NCBI RefSeq assembly: GCF_003448965.1
Contig: NZ_QRGC01000004.1
Coordinates: 124,001 to 188,000, forward strand
From: Oceanicella sp. SM1341
GTDB lineage: Bacteria; Pseudomonadota; Alphaproteobacteria; Rhodobacterales; Rhodobacteraceae
Length of the DNA stretch: 64,000 nucleotides
Reading direction: 5' to 3'
In this document: positions 8,355 to 16,375 of the stretch, one piece after another
How the letters are laid out: each line of letters starts with the position of its first letter
Position numbering within the stretch: position 1 is the stretch's first letter
Translations under genes and position numbers: made by a program
The notes under the pieces: model-generated
Told to the model about the DNA's origin: nothing
The model's database searches: none
Seen by the model: only the letters and a program-made list of their open reading frames with translations

Positions 8355-9385
8355 CCACCGACCCCGGTGAGCTCACGCATGCGCTTGAGGGCGGCGGCGC
8401 CGTCGAAGCCCTGCTCCTTGAGCGAGGCGTCCCATTCGCCCTCGTACTTGCCCGCGGCGGCCTTGATGGCGTCGACCATCTCGGGCGAGGCCTCGTAGAC
8501 ATCGATGCCGGCGGCGGAGATCTTCTCCTTGGCCGCGTCATCGGCGCCGTCCCACGCCTTGCCGGCCAGTTCGGCGAAGGCGAGGCCGGAGATCTTGTCG
8601 ATCGCGGCCTGGTCCTCGGGGGAGATCTTCTCCCAGGCGCCCTCGTTCATCACCAGGAACCAGGTGGTGTTGTAGATGCCGCCGGGCACCCGCATGGAGG
8701 ATTTCACGTAATCGGTGAGGTTGAAGGCGGTGAGCGCCTCGTAGGTGAAGGCGACACCGTCGATCACCCCGCGGGAGAGCTTCTCGTAGACCTCCGGGGA
8801 GGACATGAACAGCGTGTTGGCGCCCAGGTCGCGCAGCAGGTCGGCGATGTAGCCGCCGGGCGTGCGGATCTTGAGGCCGGAGAGATCGGCCGGCGCGGTG
8901 ATCTCGGGGCCGTTGCGGTGCAGGAGGCCCGGCCCGTGCATGAAGAGGCCGAGCAGGTGCACGCCCTCGTGCTCGGAGGCGGCGTCGAGATCCTCGGTGT
9001 AGACCTGCCAGAAGGCCTTGGAGGCGGCCTCCGCGCTGTCGCCGAGGAAGGAGAACTGGCCGATGCGCGAGCGCTCGAACCGGTCATCGGTGGTGAAGCT
9101 GTGCAGGCCGTAGGTGATGTCGGCCACCCCTTCGGCCGCCATGTCGAAATGCGCCGGCGGGGCGCCGAGCGGCTTGGTGAGCACGCGGACCGAGACGCGG
9201 CCGTCGGTCACCTCCTCGACTTCCTTCGCCCAGGGGCGGATGGCGTTCACCACCAGCGGATGGCGCGGCGGCAGCCAGCTCGACAGCACCAGCTCGGTGT
9301 CGGCAAGGGCTGCGCGGCCGGAGCCGCCGAGGAGGGCGGAGGCGAGGACGGCGGCGCCGAGCGCGGCCGAGAACAGGCTCTTCAT
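8351..9385 (-). CDS. dctP: TRAP transporter substrate-binding protein (DctP family)
   Basis: 344 aa periplasmic protein with a cleavable signal peptide (residues ~1-28, ending GRAALADT). The mature part starts ELVLSSWLPPRHPLV and has the DctP core: GLKIRTPGGYIADLLRDLGA with the ligand-carboxylate-binding Arg (R in KIRTPG), then a PEVYEKLSRGVIDGV segment and a C-terminal helix. ATG 9385 was chosen over upstream in-frame codons because GGGAG lies about 8 nt before it and the signal peptide begins there. The Arg implies an organic-acid ligand. Confidence 0.92.
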   Translation of the reverse strand: MKSLFSAALGAAVLASALLGGSGRAALADTELVLSSWLPPRHPLVVNAIRPWAKEVEEVTDGRVSVRVLTKPLGAPPAHFDMAAEGVADITYGLHSFTTDDRFERSRIGQFSFLGDSAEAASKAFWQVYTEDLDAASEHEGVHLLGLFMHGPGLLHRNGPEITAPADLSGLKIRTPGGYIADLLRDLGANTLFMSSPEVYEKLSRGVIDGVAFTYEALTAFNLTDYVKSSMRVPGGIYNTTWFLVMNEGAWEKISPEDQAAIDKISGLAFAELAGKAWDGADDAAKEKISAAGIDVYEASPEMVDAIKAAAGKYEGEWDASLKEQGFDGAAALKRMRELTGVGG

Positions 9386-9467
9386 GTTGTAGCTCCCTAG
9401 ATTCTTGTCGGGCGTTGAGGGCGGCCCGGCAGCCGGACGCGCCCCATGTGCAGGCAGCGGGAAAGGC

Positions 9468-9692
9468 TCAGCCCTTGCGGGACGCGGCCGGTGCCTCCCC
9501 GGGCGCCCCTGCCGCGACGGCAAAGGCAAGGCGGATCTCCTCGGGCGCGCCGAGGGCATTGGCGAGCACGAGCACGAGGCGCGCGTTGAGCGCGGCACTC
9601 TCCTCGTCCGAGAGGCCCTCGTGCAGGGCGATGAGCTCGGCATAGATCGCGTCGCCCTCGAGCCCGAGGTTGTAGCTGCGCGGGTCCATCAT
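9468..9692 (-). CDS. DUF2783 small protein
   Basis: 74 aa, matching the usual length of DUF2783 proteins. The sequence MMDPRSYNLGLEGDAIYAEL followed by LHEGLSDEESAALNARLVLVLAN is characteristic. DUF2783 genes are commonly found next to class A FAD monooxygenases of aromatic degradation, as here. Its ATG overlaps the monooxygenase stop (ATGA), so the two are co-translated; a role as accessory subunit or stability factor is inference, and no catalytic residues are apparent. The C-terminus is an Ala/Pro-rich tail. Confidence 0.82.
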   Translation of the reverse strand: MMDPRSYNLGLEGDAIYAELIALHEGLSDEESAALNARLVLVLANALGAPEEIRLAFAVAAGAPGEAPAASRKG

Positions 9693-11269
9693 GCGACCTC
9701 CCTCCGGGCGGCGGTGCCGAGGGCGGCCTCGCGGGCCGCGGCGATGTCGGCAGCACTCGCGCCGGGGCCGGCAGACCAGCTCGCGGCCAGGTGCTGGTCC
9801 GGGCGTACGAGGAAGAGGCCCGCGCCGTAGCGGGTGGCGAGCGCCCCCTCGCAGGGCAGCGAGACCACCTCCACCGGGCAGTCCGCCGGGGCGGCGGCGC
9901 CGATGGCGAGCAGGGTGAAGCCGCCGCCGAGCCGGTTGAGCAGCCATGCGCCGCCGGGCAGCGGCGCATCCGGGCAGGGATCGCCCGGGCGCAGGGGTGC
10001 GGAGGCGGCGGCCGGGCTGCCCGTCATCAGCCCCGCAAGCGAGGCGGGGCGCGAGAGACGGCCGGAGTTGATCATCGGGCGGGCGAAGTCATTGCCGTCG
10101 GCGAGGCGCAGCAGCCCGTCGCGGAAGCGCCGCTCCATCAGGCTGCGGGGCGACATGAAGTTGGTCGAGCGCGAGGAGTTCATGATGTTCTCGTCCGTCG
10201 CGTGGATGCGCTCGGCATTGTAGGTCTCGAGCAGGGCCGGGCCGGCCTCGCCGCGCAGCACGGCGGCGAGCTTCCAGCACAGGTTGTCCACGTCCTGCAC
10301 GCCGCCGTTGCCGCCGCGCGCGCCGAACGGGCTCACCACATGGGCGCTGTCGCCGGCGAAGATCACCCGGCCGTGCACGAAGCGCGCCAGCCGCGCGCAG
10401 CGGAAGGAGTAGACCGACACCCAGTCGAGCTCGAAGGGCCGCCCGCCCACCGCCTTCTCGATGCGGGGGATGACGTTTTCCGGGCGCTTCTCCACCTCGG
10501 GGTCGGCGTCCCAGCCGAGCTGGAGGTCGATGCGGTAGATGTCGTCGGGCTGCTTGTGCAGGAGCGCGGTCTGGCCGGGGTGGAACTCGGGCTCGAACCA
10601 GAACCAGCGCTCGGAGGGGAAATCCGCCTTCATCTCCACGTCGGCGATGAGGAAGCGCTCCTCGAACTCCTCGCCCTCGAGCGCGAGGCCCAGCATGTCG
10701 CGCACCGGGGAGCGCGAGCCGTCGCAGGCCACGAGGTAGCGGCCGGCGAGATCGTAGGCCCCTTCCGGCGTCTCGATGGTGGCGGTGACCCCGGTGTCGG
10801 ACTGGCTGACGGCGGTGACACGGCTCTTCCAGCGCAGGTCGATGAGCTCGGGGAACTCGAGCGCCCGCTCCACCAGGTATTGCTCGACGTAGTATTGCTG
10901 GAGGTTGATGAAGGCCGGCATGCGGTGGCCGGCCTCGGGCAGCAGATCGAACGAGTACACTTCGCGGGGCCCGTGGAACAGCCGGCCCACCTGCCAGGTG
11001 ACGCCCTTCTCCAGCATGCGCTGGCCCACGCCGAGCCGGTCGAAGATCTCCAGCGTCCGCTTGGCCCAGCAGATGGCGCGCGAGCCGACGGAGACCACGT
11101 TGCTGTCATCCACCACCACCGAGGCGATGCCGCGGGTGGCGAGGTCGATGGCGGCGGTGAGGCCCACGGGGCCGGCGCCCACCACGATCACGGGGGCGTC
11201 GCGGCCGGGCAGCCCGTCAAGCTCCGGCGCGCGGCGCGCCTCGAACGGGGCATAGGTGTAGCGTGCCAT
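9689..11269 (-). CDS. Class A FAD-dependent aromatic monooxygenase (MhpA-like)
   Basis: 526 aa. It contains the Rossmann motif VIVVGAGPVGLTAAIDLATR (~25-45), the DG motif YLVACDGSRSPVRD and the GD motif IFAGDSAHVVSPFGARGGNG, followed by the NLCWKLAAVLRGEA helix, and a C-terminal thioredoxin-like domain (~400-526). Enzymes of this group hydroxylate phenolic acids using NAD(P)H and O2. Because homogentisate dioxygenase and fumarylacetoacetase lie in the same run, production of homogentisate from a hydroxyphenyl-acid is the simplest model; the real substrate cannot be read from sequence. A good GGAGG-like site precedes the ATG. Confidence 0.88.
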   Translation of the reverse strand: MARYTYAPFEARRAPELDGLPGRDAPVIVVGAGPVGLTAAIDLATRGIASVVVDDSNVVSVGSRAICWAKRTLEIFDRLGVGQRMLEKGVTWQVGRLFHGPREVYSFDLLPEAGHRMPAFINLQQYYVEQYLVERALEFPELIDLRWKSRVTAVSQSDTGVTATIETPEGAYDLAGRYLVACDGSRSPVRDMLGLALEGEEFEERFLIADVEMKADFPSERWFWFEPEFHPGQTALLHKQPDDIYRIDLQLGWDADPEVEKRPENVIPRIEKAVGGRPFELDWVSVYSFRCARLARFVHGRVIFAGDSAHVVSPFGARGGNGGVQDVDNLCWKLAAVLRGEAGPALLETYNAERIHATDENIMNSSRSTNFMSPRSLMERRFRDGLLRLADGNDFARPMINSGRLSRPASLAGLMTGSPAAASAPLRPGDPCPDAPLPGGAWLLNRLGGGFTLLAIGAAAPADCPVEVVSLPCEGALATRYGAGLFLVRPDQHLAASWSAGPGASAADIAAAREAALGTAARREVA

Positions 11270-11322
11270 TGTGTTTCCTCCCGAACAGGCGGCGGGCCGG
11301 GCCCGGCCGCGTCTTGCAGGCA

Positions 11323-11355
11323 GGCGCCAGCCCCTTCTTCGCGGGGGCCGGCGCC
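11323..11355 (-). other. Strong intercistronic hairpin between MBL and monooxygenase genes
   Basis: Stem GGCGCC-A-GCCCC pairs with GGGGC-C-GGCGCC, eleven base pairs with one mismatch and a 9-nt loop. A 14-bp perfect palindrome (GGCCGGGCCCGGCC, 11295-11308) lies beside it. Both sit in the 103-bp leader of the monooxygenase on the minus strand. No T-run is seen. It could attenuate read-through or stabilise mRNA. Confidence 0.4.
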
Positions 11356-11372
11356 GGGGTATCAGGCCGGGC

Positions 11373-12323
11373 TCAGCCCTGCAGGGCGGCCCACATCTGC
11401 TGGTCGCGCTCGGCGGTCCAGACGCGGGGCGTGTCGATGCCGCGGGCCTCGTCCCAGGCGCGGGCGATGTTGAAGGGGAAGCAATGCTCGTAGATCGCGT
11501 AATCGCCGAACTTGGGGTCGCAGATCTCGCGCACCTTCGCCGCCGCTTCCTTCATCGTGCCGCCGCGGGCGGCGACGATCTCCACCGCGCGGTAGATGCT
11601 CTCGACGAAATCGCGGGTGCTCTCGATCGCCTCGTTCACCATCGCCTCGCCCACAAGCGCGTCGCCGCGGCCCGGCGCGATGGCGGCGGGGGAGAAGGCC
11701 TTGATGCGGTCGAGCGTGGCGCCCCAGTCCCTGAAATGGCCGTCGCCGCAGTAGCAGGCGGACTTGTATTCCACGATGTCGCCGGTGAACATCACGCCCG
11801 CGTCCGGCACCCAGGCGACGATGTCGCCCGCGGTATGGGCGCGGCCGAGCTTCATCAGCTCCACCTTGCGCTTGCCGAGGTAGACGGTCATCCGGTCGGA
11901 GAAGGTGAGCGTGGGCCAGGTGAGGCCGGGGATGCTCTCATGCCCTTGGAACAGGCGGGGGAAGCGGCCGAACTCGCTGTCCCAGTCCTCCTGCCCGCGC
12001 TCGGCCACCATGGCGCGGCAGATGTCCGAGCCGATGATCTCGGAGGCGCCGTAGGCCGAGGCGCCCAGCACCCGCACCGCGTGGTAATGCGAGAGGGTGA
12101 CGTACTTGATCGGCTTGTCGGTGACGGTGCGGATCTTCTCCACCACCATGTTGGCGAGGCGCGGGGTGGCCTGGGCGTCCATGATCATCACGCTGTCGTC
12201 GCCGATGATCACGCCGGTGTTGGGGTCGCCCTCCGCGGTGAAGGCCCAGAGATCGGGGCCGATCTCGGTGAAGCTGACGGTTTTCTCGGCCAGGTCGCCC
12301 TGGGATGCGAATGCTTTCGCCAT
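11373..12323 (-). CDS. Metallo-beta-lactamase-fold protein with incomplete metal motif
   Basis: 316 aa. The MBL fold is clear: TGVIIGDDSVMIMDAQATP, VTLSHYHAVRVLGAS (~75-90), RAHTAGDIVAWVPDAGVMFTGDIVE (~160-185) and IAPGRGDALVG. The usual HxHxDH signature reads H79-Y-H81-A-V-R, so the Asp and the last His are replaced, and the final metal His (normally pGHG) reads PGRG. The GGAGGAAAAC ribosome site before ATG 12323 is excellent. In an aromatic operon such a protein might be a thioesterase or lactonase, but the altered site makes catalysis uncertain. Roughly typical length for the family. Confidence 0.82.
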   Translation of the reverse strand: MAKAFASQGDLAEKTVSFTEIGPDLWAFTAEGDPNTGVIIGDDSVMIMDAQATPRLANMVVEKIRTVTDKPIKYVTLSHYHAVRVLGASAYGASEIIGSDICRAMVAERGQEDWDSEFGRFPRLFQGHESIPGLTWPTLTFSDRMTVYLGKRKVELMKLGRAHTAGDIVAWVPDAGVMFTGDIVEYKSACYCGDGHFRDWGATLDRIKAFSPAAIAPGRGDALVGEAMVNEAIESTRDFVESIYRAVEIVAARGGTMKEAAAKVREICDPKFGDYAIYEHCFPFNIARAWDEARGIDTPRVWTAERDQQMWAALQG

Positions 12324-12494
12324 GTTTTCCTCCTCATTGCGCCCCGGCCGGAACCGCGCCGGGGGCTGCAGCAAATCCCGGGGCCCGGGATTCGATGCAT
12401 TTGCAACGACTTTGCGCCGCGGTTTTGTAACTATCAAGCGGGCCGCGGGCGACGCCCCGGCTGCACAAATGCCGGGGCAAGCCCCGGGGGCCGC
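12324..12494 (-). promoter_or_regulatory. AT-rich leader of the MBL gene with hairpin and candidate MarR site
   Basis: This 171-bp gap contains a stem AATCCCGG / CCGGGATT (3-nt loop, about 12373-12391), an AT-rich stretch with CATTTGCAA at 12398-12406 (TTGCAAATG on the minus strand) and TTTTGTAACTATCAAG near 12423. TTGCAAATG recurs upstream of the hmgA-divergent MarR gene (15911-15919). A GC-rich imperfect hairpin (GCCGGGGC-AA-GCCCCGG, about 12471-12487) sits just after the MarR stop. An internal promoter for the MBL-monooxygenase genes is likely. Confidence 0.45.
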
Positions 12495-13025
12495 TCAGTC
12501 CGCCTCGTCCTCGGGGCGGCGGATGGGGCCGCAGGTGCCGTAGCGGCGCTCGAGGGATTCCAGCCCGGAGAGCAGGCGGCCGAAGGCGCCGGCGCCCACC
12601 ATCTCCTCGAGCTCGGCCTCGTAGGCGCGGGCCATGGCCATCAGCTCCTCGAACACGCGCCAGCCCTCGCGGGTGAGGGTGAGCACCTCGGAGCGGCCGT
12701 CGCTCTCGTGGCCCTCGCGGCGCAGCCAGCGGCGCTTCTCCATCGCGGCCACGGCGCGGCTGACCTTGGTCTTGTGCATGGTCGAGTCGTCGCAGATCTC
12801 GCGGGCGGTGACCGCGCCGCGGGTGCCGATGATGGCGATGGCGCGCCACTCGGGGCGGTTCATGCCGTAGCGGGCCTTGTACTCGCGCGCGAAGCGCAGG
12901 CTGATCTCCTCGGAGATCCGGTTCAGCCGGTAGGGCAGGAAATCCTCGAGGTCGAAGAGCCCGCGCGGCGCCGGGGCCGGTGCGGGCGCGCCCTCCCCGA
13001 CGAGCCGCAGGCCCGAGCGGCTCAC
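12495..13025 (-). CDS. MarR-family transcriptional regulator
   Basis: 176 aa if it starts at GTG 13025, which overlaps the fahA stop (GTGA). The winged helix spans about residues 25-140: LPYRLNRISEEISLRFAREY, GMNRPEWRAIAIIGTRGAVTAREI, then MHKTKVSRAVAAMEKRRWLRRE and a wing with SDGRSEVLTLT. It closely parallels the second MarR protein at 15922 in the N-terminal FDLEDFLPYRL segment, so the two are paralogues. An open frame extends upstream to 13073 but would overlap fahA further. It probably responds to an aromatic intermediate of the local pathway. Confidence 0.85.
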   Translation of the reverse strand: MSRSGLRLVGEGAPAPAPAPRGLFDLEDFLPYRLNRISEEISLRFAREYKARYGMNRPEWRAIAIIGTRGAVTAREICDDSTMHKTKVSRAVAAMEKRRWLRREGHESDGRSEVLTLTREGWRVFEELMAMARAYEAELEEMVGAGAFGRLLSGLESLERRYGTCGPIRRPEDEAD

Positions 13026-14281
13026 TTCGCCCCCCAGGGGCCGGGCACCGCGGGCAGGATGCGGCCCGTGCACTCGCCGAAGCCCACGCGGTAGCCCTCG
13101 CCCAGGGCGGCGCCGCGGAAGGTGAGCCGGTCACCGTCCTCGATGAAGGAGCGGGTCTCGCCGCCGGCGAGGGTGATCGGCTCCTTGCCGCCCCAGGACA
13201 GCTCGAGCAGCGAACCGAAGCTGCCCTTCTCCTCGCCCGAGATGGTGCCGGAGCCGAGCAGGTCTCCCACCCGCATGCCGCAGCCGCCCACGGCGTGATG
13301 GGCGAGCTGCTGGGCGGCGGAGTAGTAGAGGTTGCGGTAGTTGGTGCGGGTGATCACGGTCTCCTGCCCTGCGCCCTCGGGCTGCATGCCGACTTCGAGC
13401 GCGATGTCGTAGAGGCCCGGCAGGCTCTGGTCGAGATAGGGCAGCAGCGGCTTCTCGCGCGGGGGCACCGGCACGCGGAAGGGCTCGAGCGCGGCGCGGG
13501 TGACCACCCAGGGGCTGATCGAGGTGCCGAAGGCCTTGCCCTGGAAGGGGCCGAGGGGGGCGTATTCCCAGGCCTGGATGTCGCGGCTCGACCAGTCGTT
13601 GAGCATCACGTAGCCGAAGATCATCTCCTCGGCCTCGTCCACCGTGATCGGCTTTCCCATGGGCGAGGGCACGCCGACCACGGCGCCCATCTCCAGCTCG
13701 ATGTCCATGCGGCGGGAGGGGCCGAAGCTCGGCACCTCCTCGTCCGGGCCCTTGCGCTGGCCGTTGGGGCGCAGGATGTCGGTGCCCGAGACCACCACGG
13801 AGGAGGCGCGGCCGTTGTAGCCGATGGGGATGTGCAGCCAGTTCGGCGGCAGGGCGTTTTCGGGGCCGCGGAACATGGTGCCCACGTTCATCGCGTGGCG
13901 CTTGGAGGCGTAGAAATCGGTGTACTCGGCCACCCGGAACGGCAGGTGCATGCGCGCGGCGGCAAGCGGCGAGAGCGCGTCCTCGACCGGGGTGGTGGCG
14001 CCTTCGGCGAAGAGCGCCTGCAGCTGGGCGCGTACCGCGGCCCAGGCGGCGGGGCCGCGCTCCATGAAGGGGTTGAGCTCGGCCGCGCCGAACACCGGGG
14101 CGCCGGCGTCGATGCGCCCGTCGGCCTCGAGCACCGCGAGATCGACGATGCGGTCTCCCAGCGCGGTGGCGGCGCGCGGCGCGGTGCCCTCGGTGGAGAA
14201 GATGCCGAAGGGCAGGTTGTTGAGCGGGAAATCGGTGTCGGGGGTATTCGCGCTCTCCACGCGGCTTTTCAGCAGGGTCAT
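13022..14281 (-). CDS. fahA: Fumarylacetoacetase
   Basis: 419 aa, the normal length. It hydrolyses fumarylacetoacetate to fumarate and acetoacetate, the last step of homogentisate degradation. Visible hallmarks: N-terminal domain FPLNNLPFGIFSTEGTAPRA, catalytic and metal-binding YTDFYASKRHAMNVG (~130-145), then DIELEMGAVVG, GYVMLNDWSSRDIQAWEY and KAFGTSISPWVV, ending with LGSGTISGEEKGSFGSLLEL. It lies 114 bp after hmgA on the same strand. No maleylacetoacetate isomerase gene is present between or around them in this window. Confidence 0.97.
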   Translation of the reverse strand: MTLLKSRVESANTPDTDFPLNNLPFGIFSTEGTAPRAATALGDRIVDLAVLEADGRIDAGAPVFGAAELNPFMERGPAAWAAVRAQLQALFAEGATTPVEDALSPLAAARMHLPFRVAEYTDFYASKRHAMNVGTMFRGPENALPPNWLHIPIGYNGRASSVVVSGTDILRPNGQRKGPDEEVPSFGPSRRMDIELEMGAVVGVPSPMGKPITVDEAEEMIFGYVMLNDWSSRDIQAWEYAPLGPFQGKAFGTSISPWVVTRAALEPFRVPVPPREKPLLPYLDQSLPGLYDIALEVGMQPEGAGQETVITRTNYRNLYYSAAQQLAHHAVGGCGMRVGDLLGSGTISGEEKGSFGSLLELSWGGKEPITLAGGETRSFIEDGDRLTFRGAALGEGYRVGFGECTGRILPAVPGPWGAK

Positions 14282-14346
14282 CGGATGGGGCTACTTCCTG
14301 TGGGTCTTGTTCAGGTGCCGGCCGTGCCGCGGGGGCGGCGGCCGGG

Positions 14347-14369
14347 AGGCCCCGGGGCAGGCCCGGGGC
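14347..14369. repeat. 23-nt GC palindromic repeat, copy 1
   Basis: The 23 nt starting AGGCCCCGGGGC and ending GGCCCGGGGC are identical to 36150-36172. The element can fold on itself (CCCGGGGC against GGCCCCGG). It lies in the hmgA-fahA gap. Related GC hairpins with a CAA centre occur at about 12471-12487 and 41547-41561. This resembles the short repetitive extragenic palindromes of alphaproteobacteria. Confidence 0.55.
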
Positions 14370-14395
14370 GCGTCGGGATCGGGCGGCGGGGGGGG

Positions 14396-15757
14396 TTACT
14401 TCACCCCCGGCGTGCCGTCGAACTTCTTCTCGAGGCCCGCCCAGCAGTCGATGTAATCGTCCTGCATCGGGGCCTCGTGGGCGGCGAAGCGGGTGAGGTG
14501 CTGGGGGAAGCGGGTCTCGAACATGAAGGACATGGTGTTGGTGAGCTTCACCGGCTTCTGCTCCTCGTTCGAGGCCTTCTCGAAGGCCTCCACGTCGGGG
14601 CCGTGCGGCAGCATCATGTTGTGCAGGCTCATGCCGCCGGGCACGAAGCCCTCGGGCTTGGCGTCGTAGATGCCGTGGATGTTGCCCATCAGCTCGGACA
14701 TGATGTTCTTGTGATACCACGGCGGGCGGAAGGTGTTCTCCGCCGGCAGCCAGCGCTCGGGGAAGATCACGAAATCGATGTTCGCGGTGCCCTCCACGCC
14801 GGAAGGGGCGGTGAGCACGGTGAAGATCGACGGGTCCGGATGGTCGAACAGGATGGCGCCCACCGGCGAGAAGGTGCGCAGGTCGTACTTGCAGGGCGCG
14901 TAGTTGCCGTGCCAGGCGACGATGTCGAGCGGCGAATGGTCGATCGGGGTCTCGTGGAACTGGCCGCACCACTTGATGATCACGCGGCCCTCGCAGGCCC
15001 GGTCCTCGAAGGCGGCGACGGGGGTCTTGAAATCGCGCGGGTTGGCGAGGCAGTTGGCGCCGATGGGGCCGCGGCCGGGCATGTCGAACTTCATGCCGTA
15101 ATTCTCGCACACGAAGCCGCGGGCGTGGCCGTCGGGCAGCTTCACGGCGAAGAGCATGCCGCGGGGCATGATGGCGATCTCCAGCGGCTCGAGCTCGATG
15201 AGGCCGAGCTCGGTCTCGATGCGCAACCGCCCCTCCTGGGGGACGATCATCAGCTCCGAGTCGGCCGAGTAGAACCACTCGTCCTCCATGTCGGCGGTGG
15301 CGAGGTAGATGTGCGCGGCCATGCCCACCTGGGTGTTCACGTCACCCGCCGTGGTCATGGTGCGCATGCCCGAGACGAAGGTGAGCGGCGCATCGGTCAT
15401 CGGCACGGGGTTCCAGCGGTACTGGCCGAGGCTCTGGATGTGGTCCTCCACGCAGGGCGCGGACTTCCAGTAGGGCATCTCGATGCGCGAGAACCGGCCG
15501 ACATGCTTCACCGAGGGGCGGATGCGGTAGCACCAGGTGCGCTCGTTCTGGCCGCGCGGCGCGGTGAAGGGCGTGCCGGAGAGCTGCTCGGCGTAGAGCC
15601 CGTATTCGCATTTCTGCGGCGAGTTGCGGCCCTGCGGCAGCGCGCCGGGCAGCGCTTCGGTCTCGAAATCATTGCCGAAACCGGGCATGTAGCCCTCCGT
15701 GGTGCCGGAATGGGCCTTGGCACGGGTGAGGGTTTCGAGGTCAACTTGGCGGTTCAT
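14396..15757 (-). CDS. hmgA: Homogentisate 1,2-dioxygenase
   Basis: 453 aa non-haem iron dioxygenase that opens homogentisate to maleylacetoacetate. Hallmarks: N-terminal [20 protein letters not shown], middle [18 protein letters not shown], and the iron-site region [18 protein letters not shown] followed by [12 protein letters not shown], which supply the conserved His, Glu and His ligands. ATG 15757 follows AAGGGGAG at good spacing; upstream in-frame codons would extend into the promoter. It is the first gene of the minus-strand catabolic run and is divergent from a MarR gene. Confidence 0.97.
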   Translation of the reverse strand: MNRQVDLETLTRAKAHSGTTEGYMPGFGNDFETEALPGALPQGRNSPQKCEYGLYAEQLSGTPFTAPRGQNERTWCYRIRPSVKHVGRFSRIEMPYWKSAPCVEDHIQSLGQYRWNPVPMTDAPLTFVSGMRTMTTAGDVNTQVGMAAHIYLATADMEDEWFYSADSELMIVPQEGRLRIETELGLIELEPLEIAIMPRGMLFAVKLPDGHARGFVCENYGMKFDMPGRGPIGANCLANPRDFKTPVAAFEDRACEGRVIIKWCGQFHETPIDHSPLDIVAWHGNYAPCKYDLRTFSPVGAILFDHPDPSIFTVLTAPSGVEGTANIDFVIFPERWLPAENTFRPPWYHKNIMSELMGNIHGIYDAKPEGFVPGGMSLHNMMLPHGPDVEAFEKASNEEQKPVKLTNTMSFMFETRFPQHLTRFAAHEAPMQDDYIDCWAGLEKKFDGTPGVK

Positions 15758-15921
15758 GAGGTCTCCCCTTCTCCGGGTCGGATGCCCGTGTGTTCTGTGT
15801 CGCCGGCGGCGTTTGCGCCTGCCGGCCGAAATCTGTCGCGGCGGGTGACCCGCCGTCACCTGCGAGGCGGGCCTGCGCCCGCTTGCGTCTTATCGGAATG
15901 AAACGTATCATTGCAAATGAA
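15758..15921. promoter_or_regulatory. Divergent hmgA / marR promoter region with palindromes
   Basis: The region holds a perfect odd-centred palindrome CGGCGGGTGACCCGCCG (15839-15855) and an AT-rich block 15890-15921 containing the near-palindrome CATTGCAAATG (15910-15919 region). TTGCAAATG also occurs in the MBL leader at 12398-12406 (minus strand). One or both may be MarR operators controlling hmgA and the regulator itself. No textbook -35/-10 pair is obvious. Confidence 0.5.
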
Positions 15922-16371
15922 ATGAGTCAAACACACGACTTCGACCTCGACGAGTTCCTGCCCTACCAGCTTGCCGTGCTCGCGAGCCGCATCAGCGCGG
16001 AATACGCCGAGATCTACGGCAAGCGCTTCGGGCTGAGCCTGGCGGAATGGCGGATGCTGGCGCATCTGGCGAACGCGGAGAAAGTGTCCACGCGCGAGGT
16101 GTACCGGCGCGTGGACCTCGACAAGACGCAGGTGAGCCGGGCCGCGGCAAGGCTGGAGCTCACCGGGCTGATCGAGAAGCAGCAGAGCGCCACAGACCGC
16201 CGGCTGGTGGAGATGAGCCTCACCGCGAAGGGCCGGGAGCTGATGCAGGAGCTCACCCCCATCGCGCGCAGCTTCGAGGCGGAGTTCATCGCCCGGTTCG
16301 CCGATGGCGACGGGGCGGAATTTCGCCGGCTGGTGAAGGAGGCGCTGGCCTCGGCCCGCCCGCCGGAGTGA
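15922..16371 (+). CDS. MarR-family transcriptional regulator, divergent from hmgA
   Basis: 149 aa from ATG 15922 (ATG 15898 gives 157 aa; I prefer the shorter because the upstream AT-rich stretch looks like operator DNA). MarR winged helix: DLDEFLPYQLAVLASRISAEY, FGLSLAEWRMLAHLANAEKV, recognition helix DLDKTQVSRAAARLELTGLI and wing TDRRLVEMSLTAKGRELM. It resembles the other MarR protein of this cluster. Likely a repressor of the aromatic genes. Its stop is only 4 bp from the convergent MFS gene end, leaving no room for a terminator. Confidence 0.88.
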   Translation: MSQTHDFDLDEFLPYQLAVLASRISAEYAEIYGKRFGLSLAEWRMLAHLANAEKVSTREVYRRVDLDKTQVSRAAARLELTGLIEKQQSATDRRLVEMSLTAKGRELMQELTPIARSFEAEFIARFADGDGAEFRRLVKEALASARPPE

Positions 16372-16375
16372 GCGG

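Noticed and set aside
12980-15901. A 973-codon plus-strand open frame over hmgA and fahA
   Set aside because: Shadow of real minus-strand genes caused by high GC; no domain and implausible composition (runs of Gly, Arg, His).
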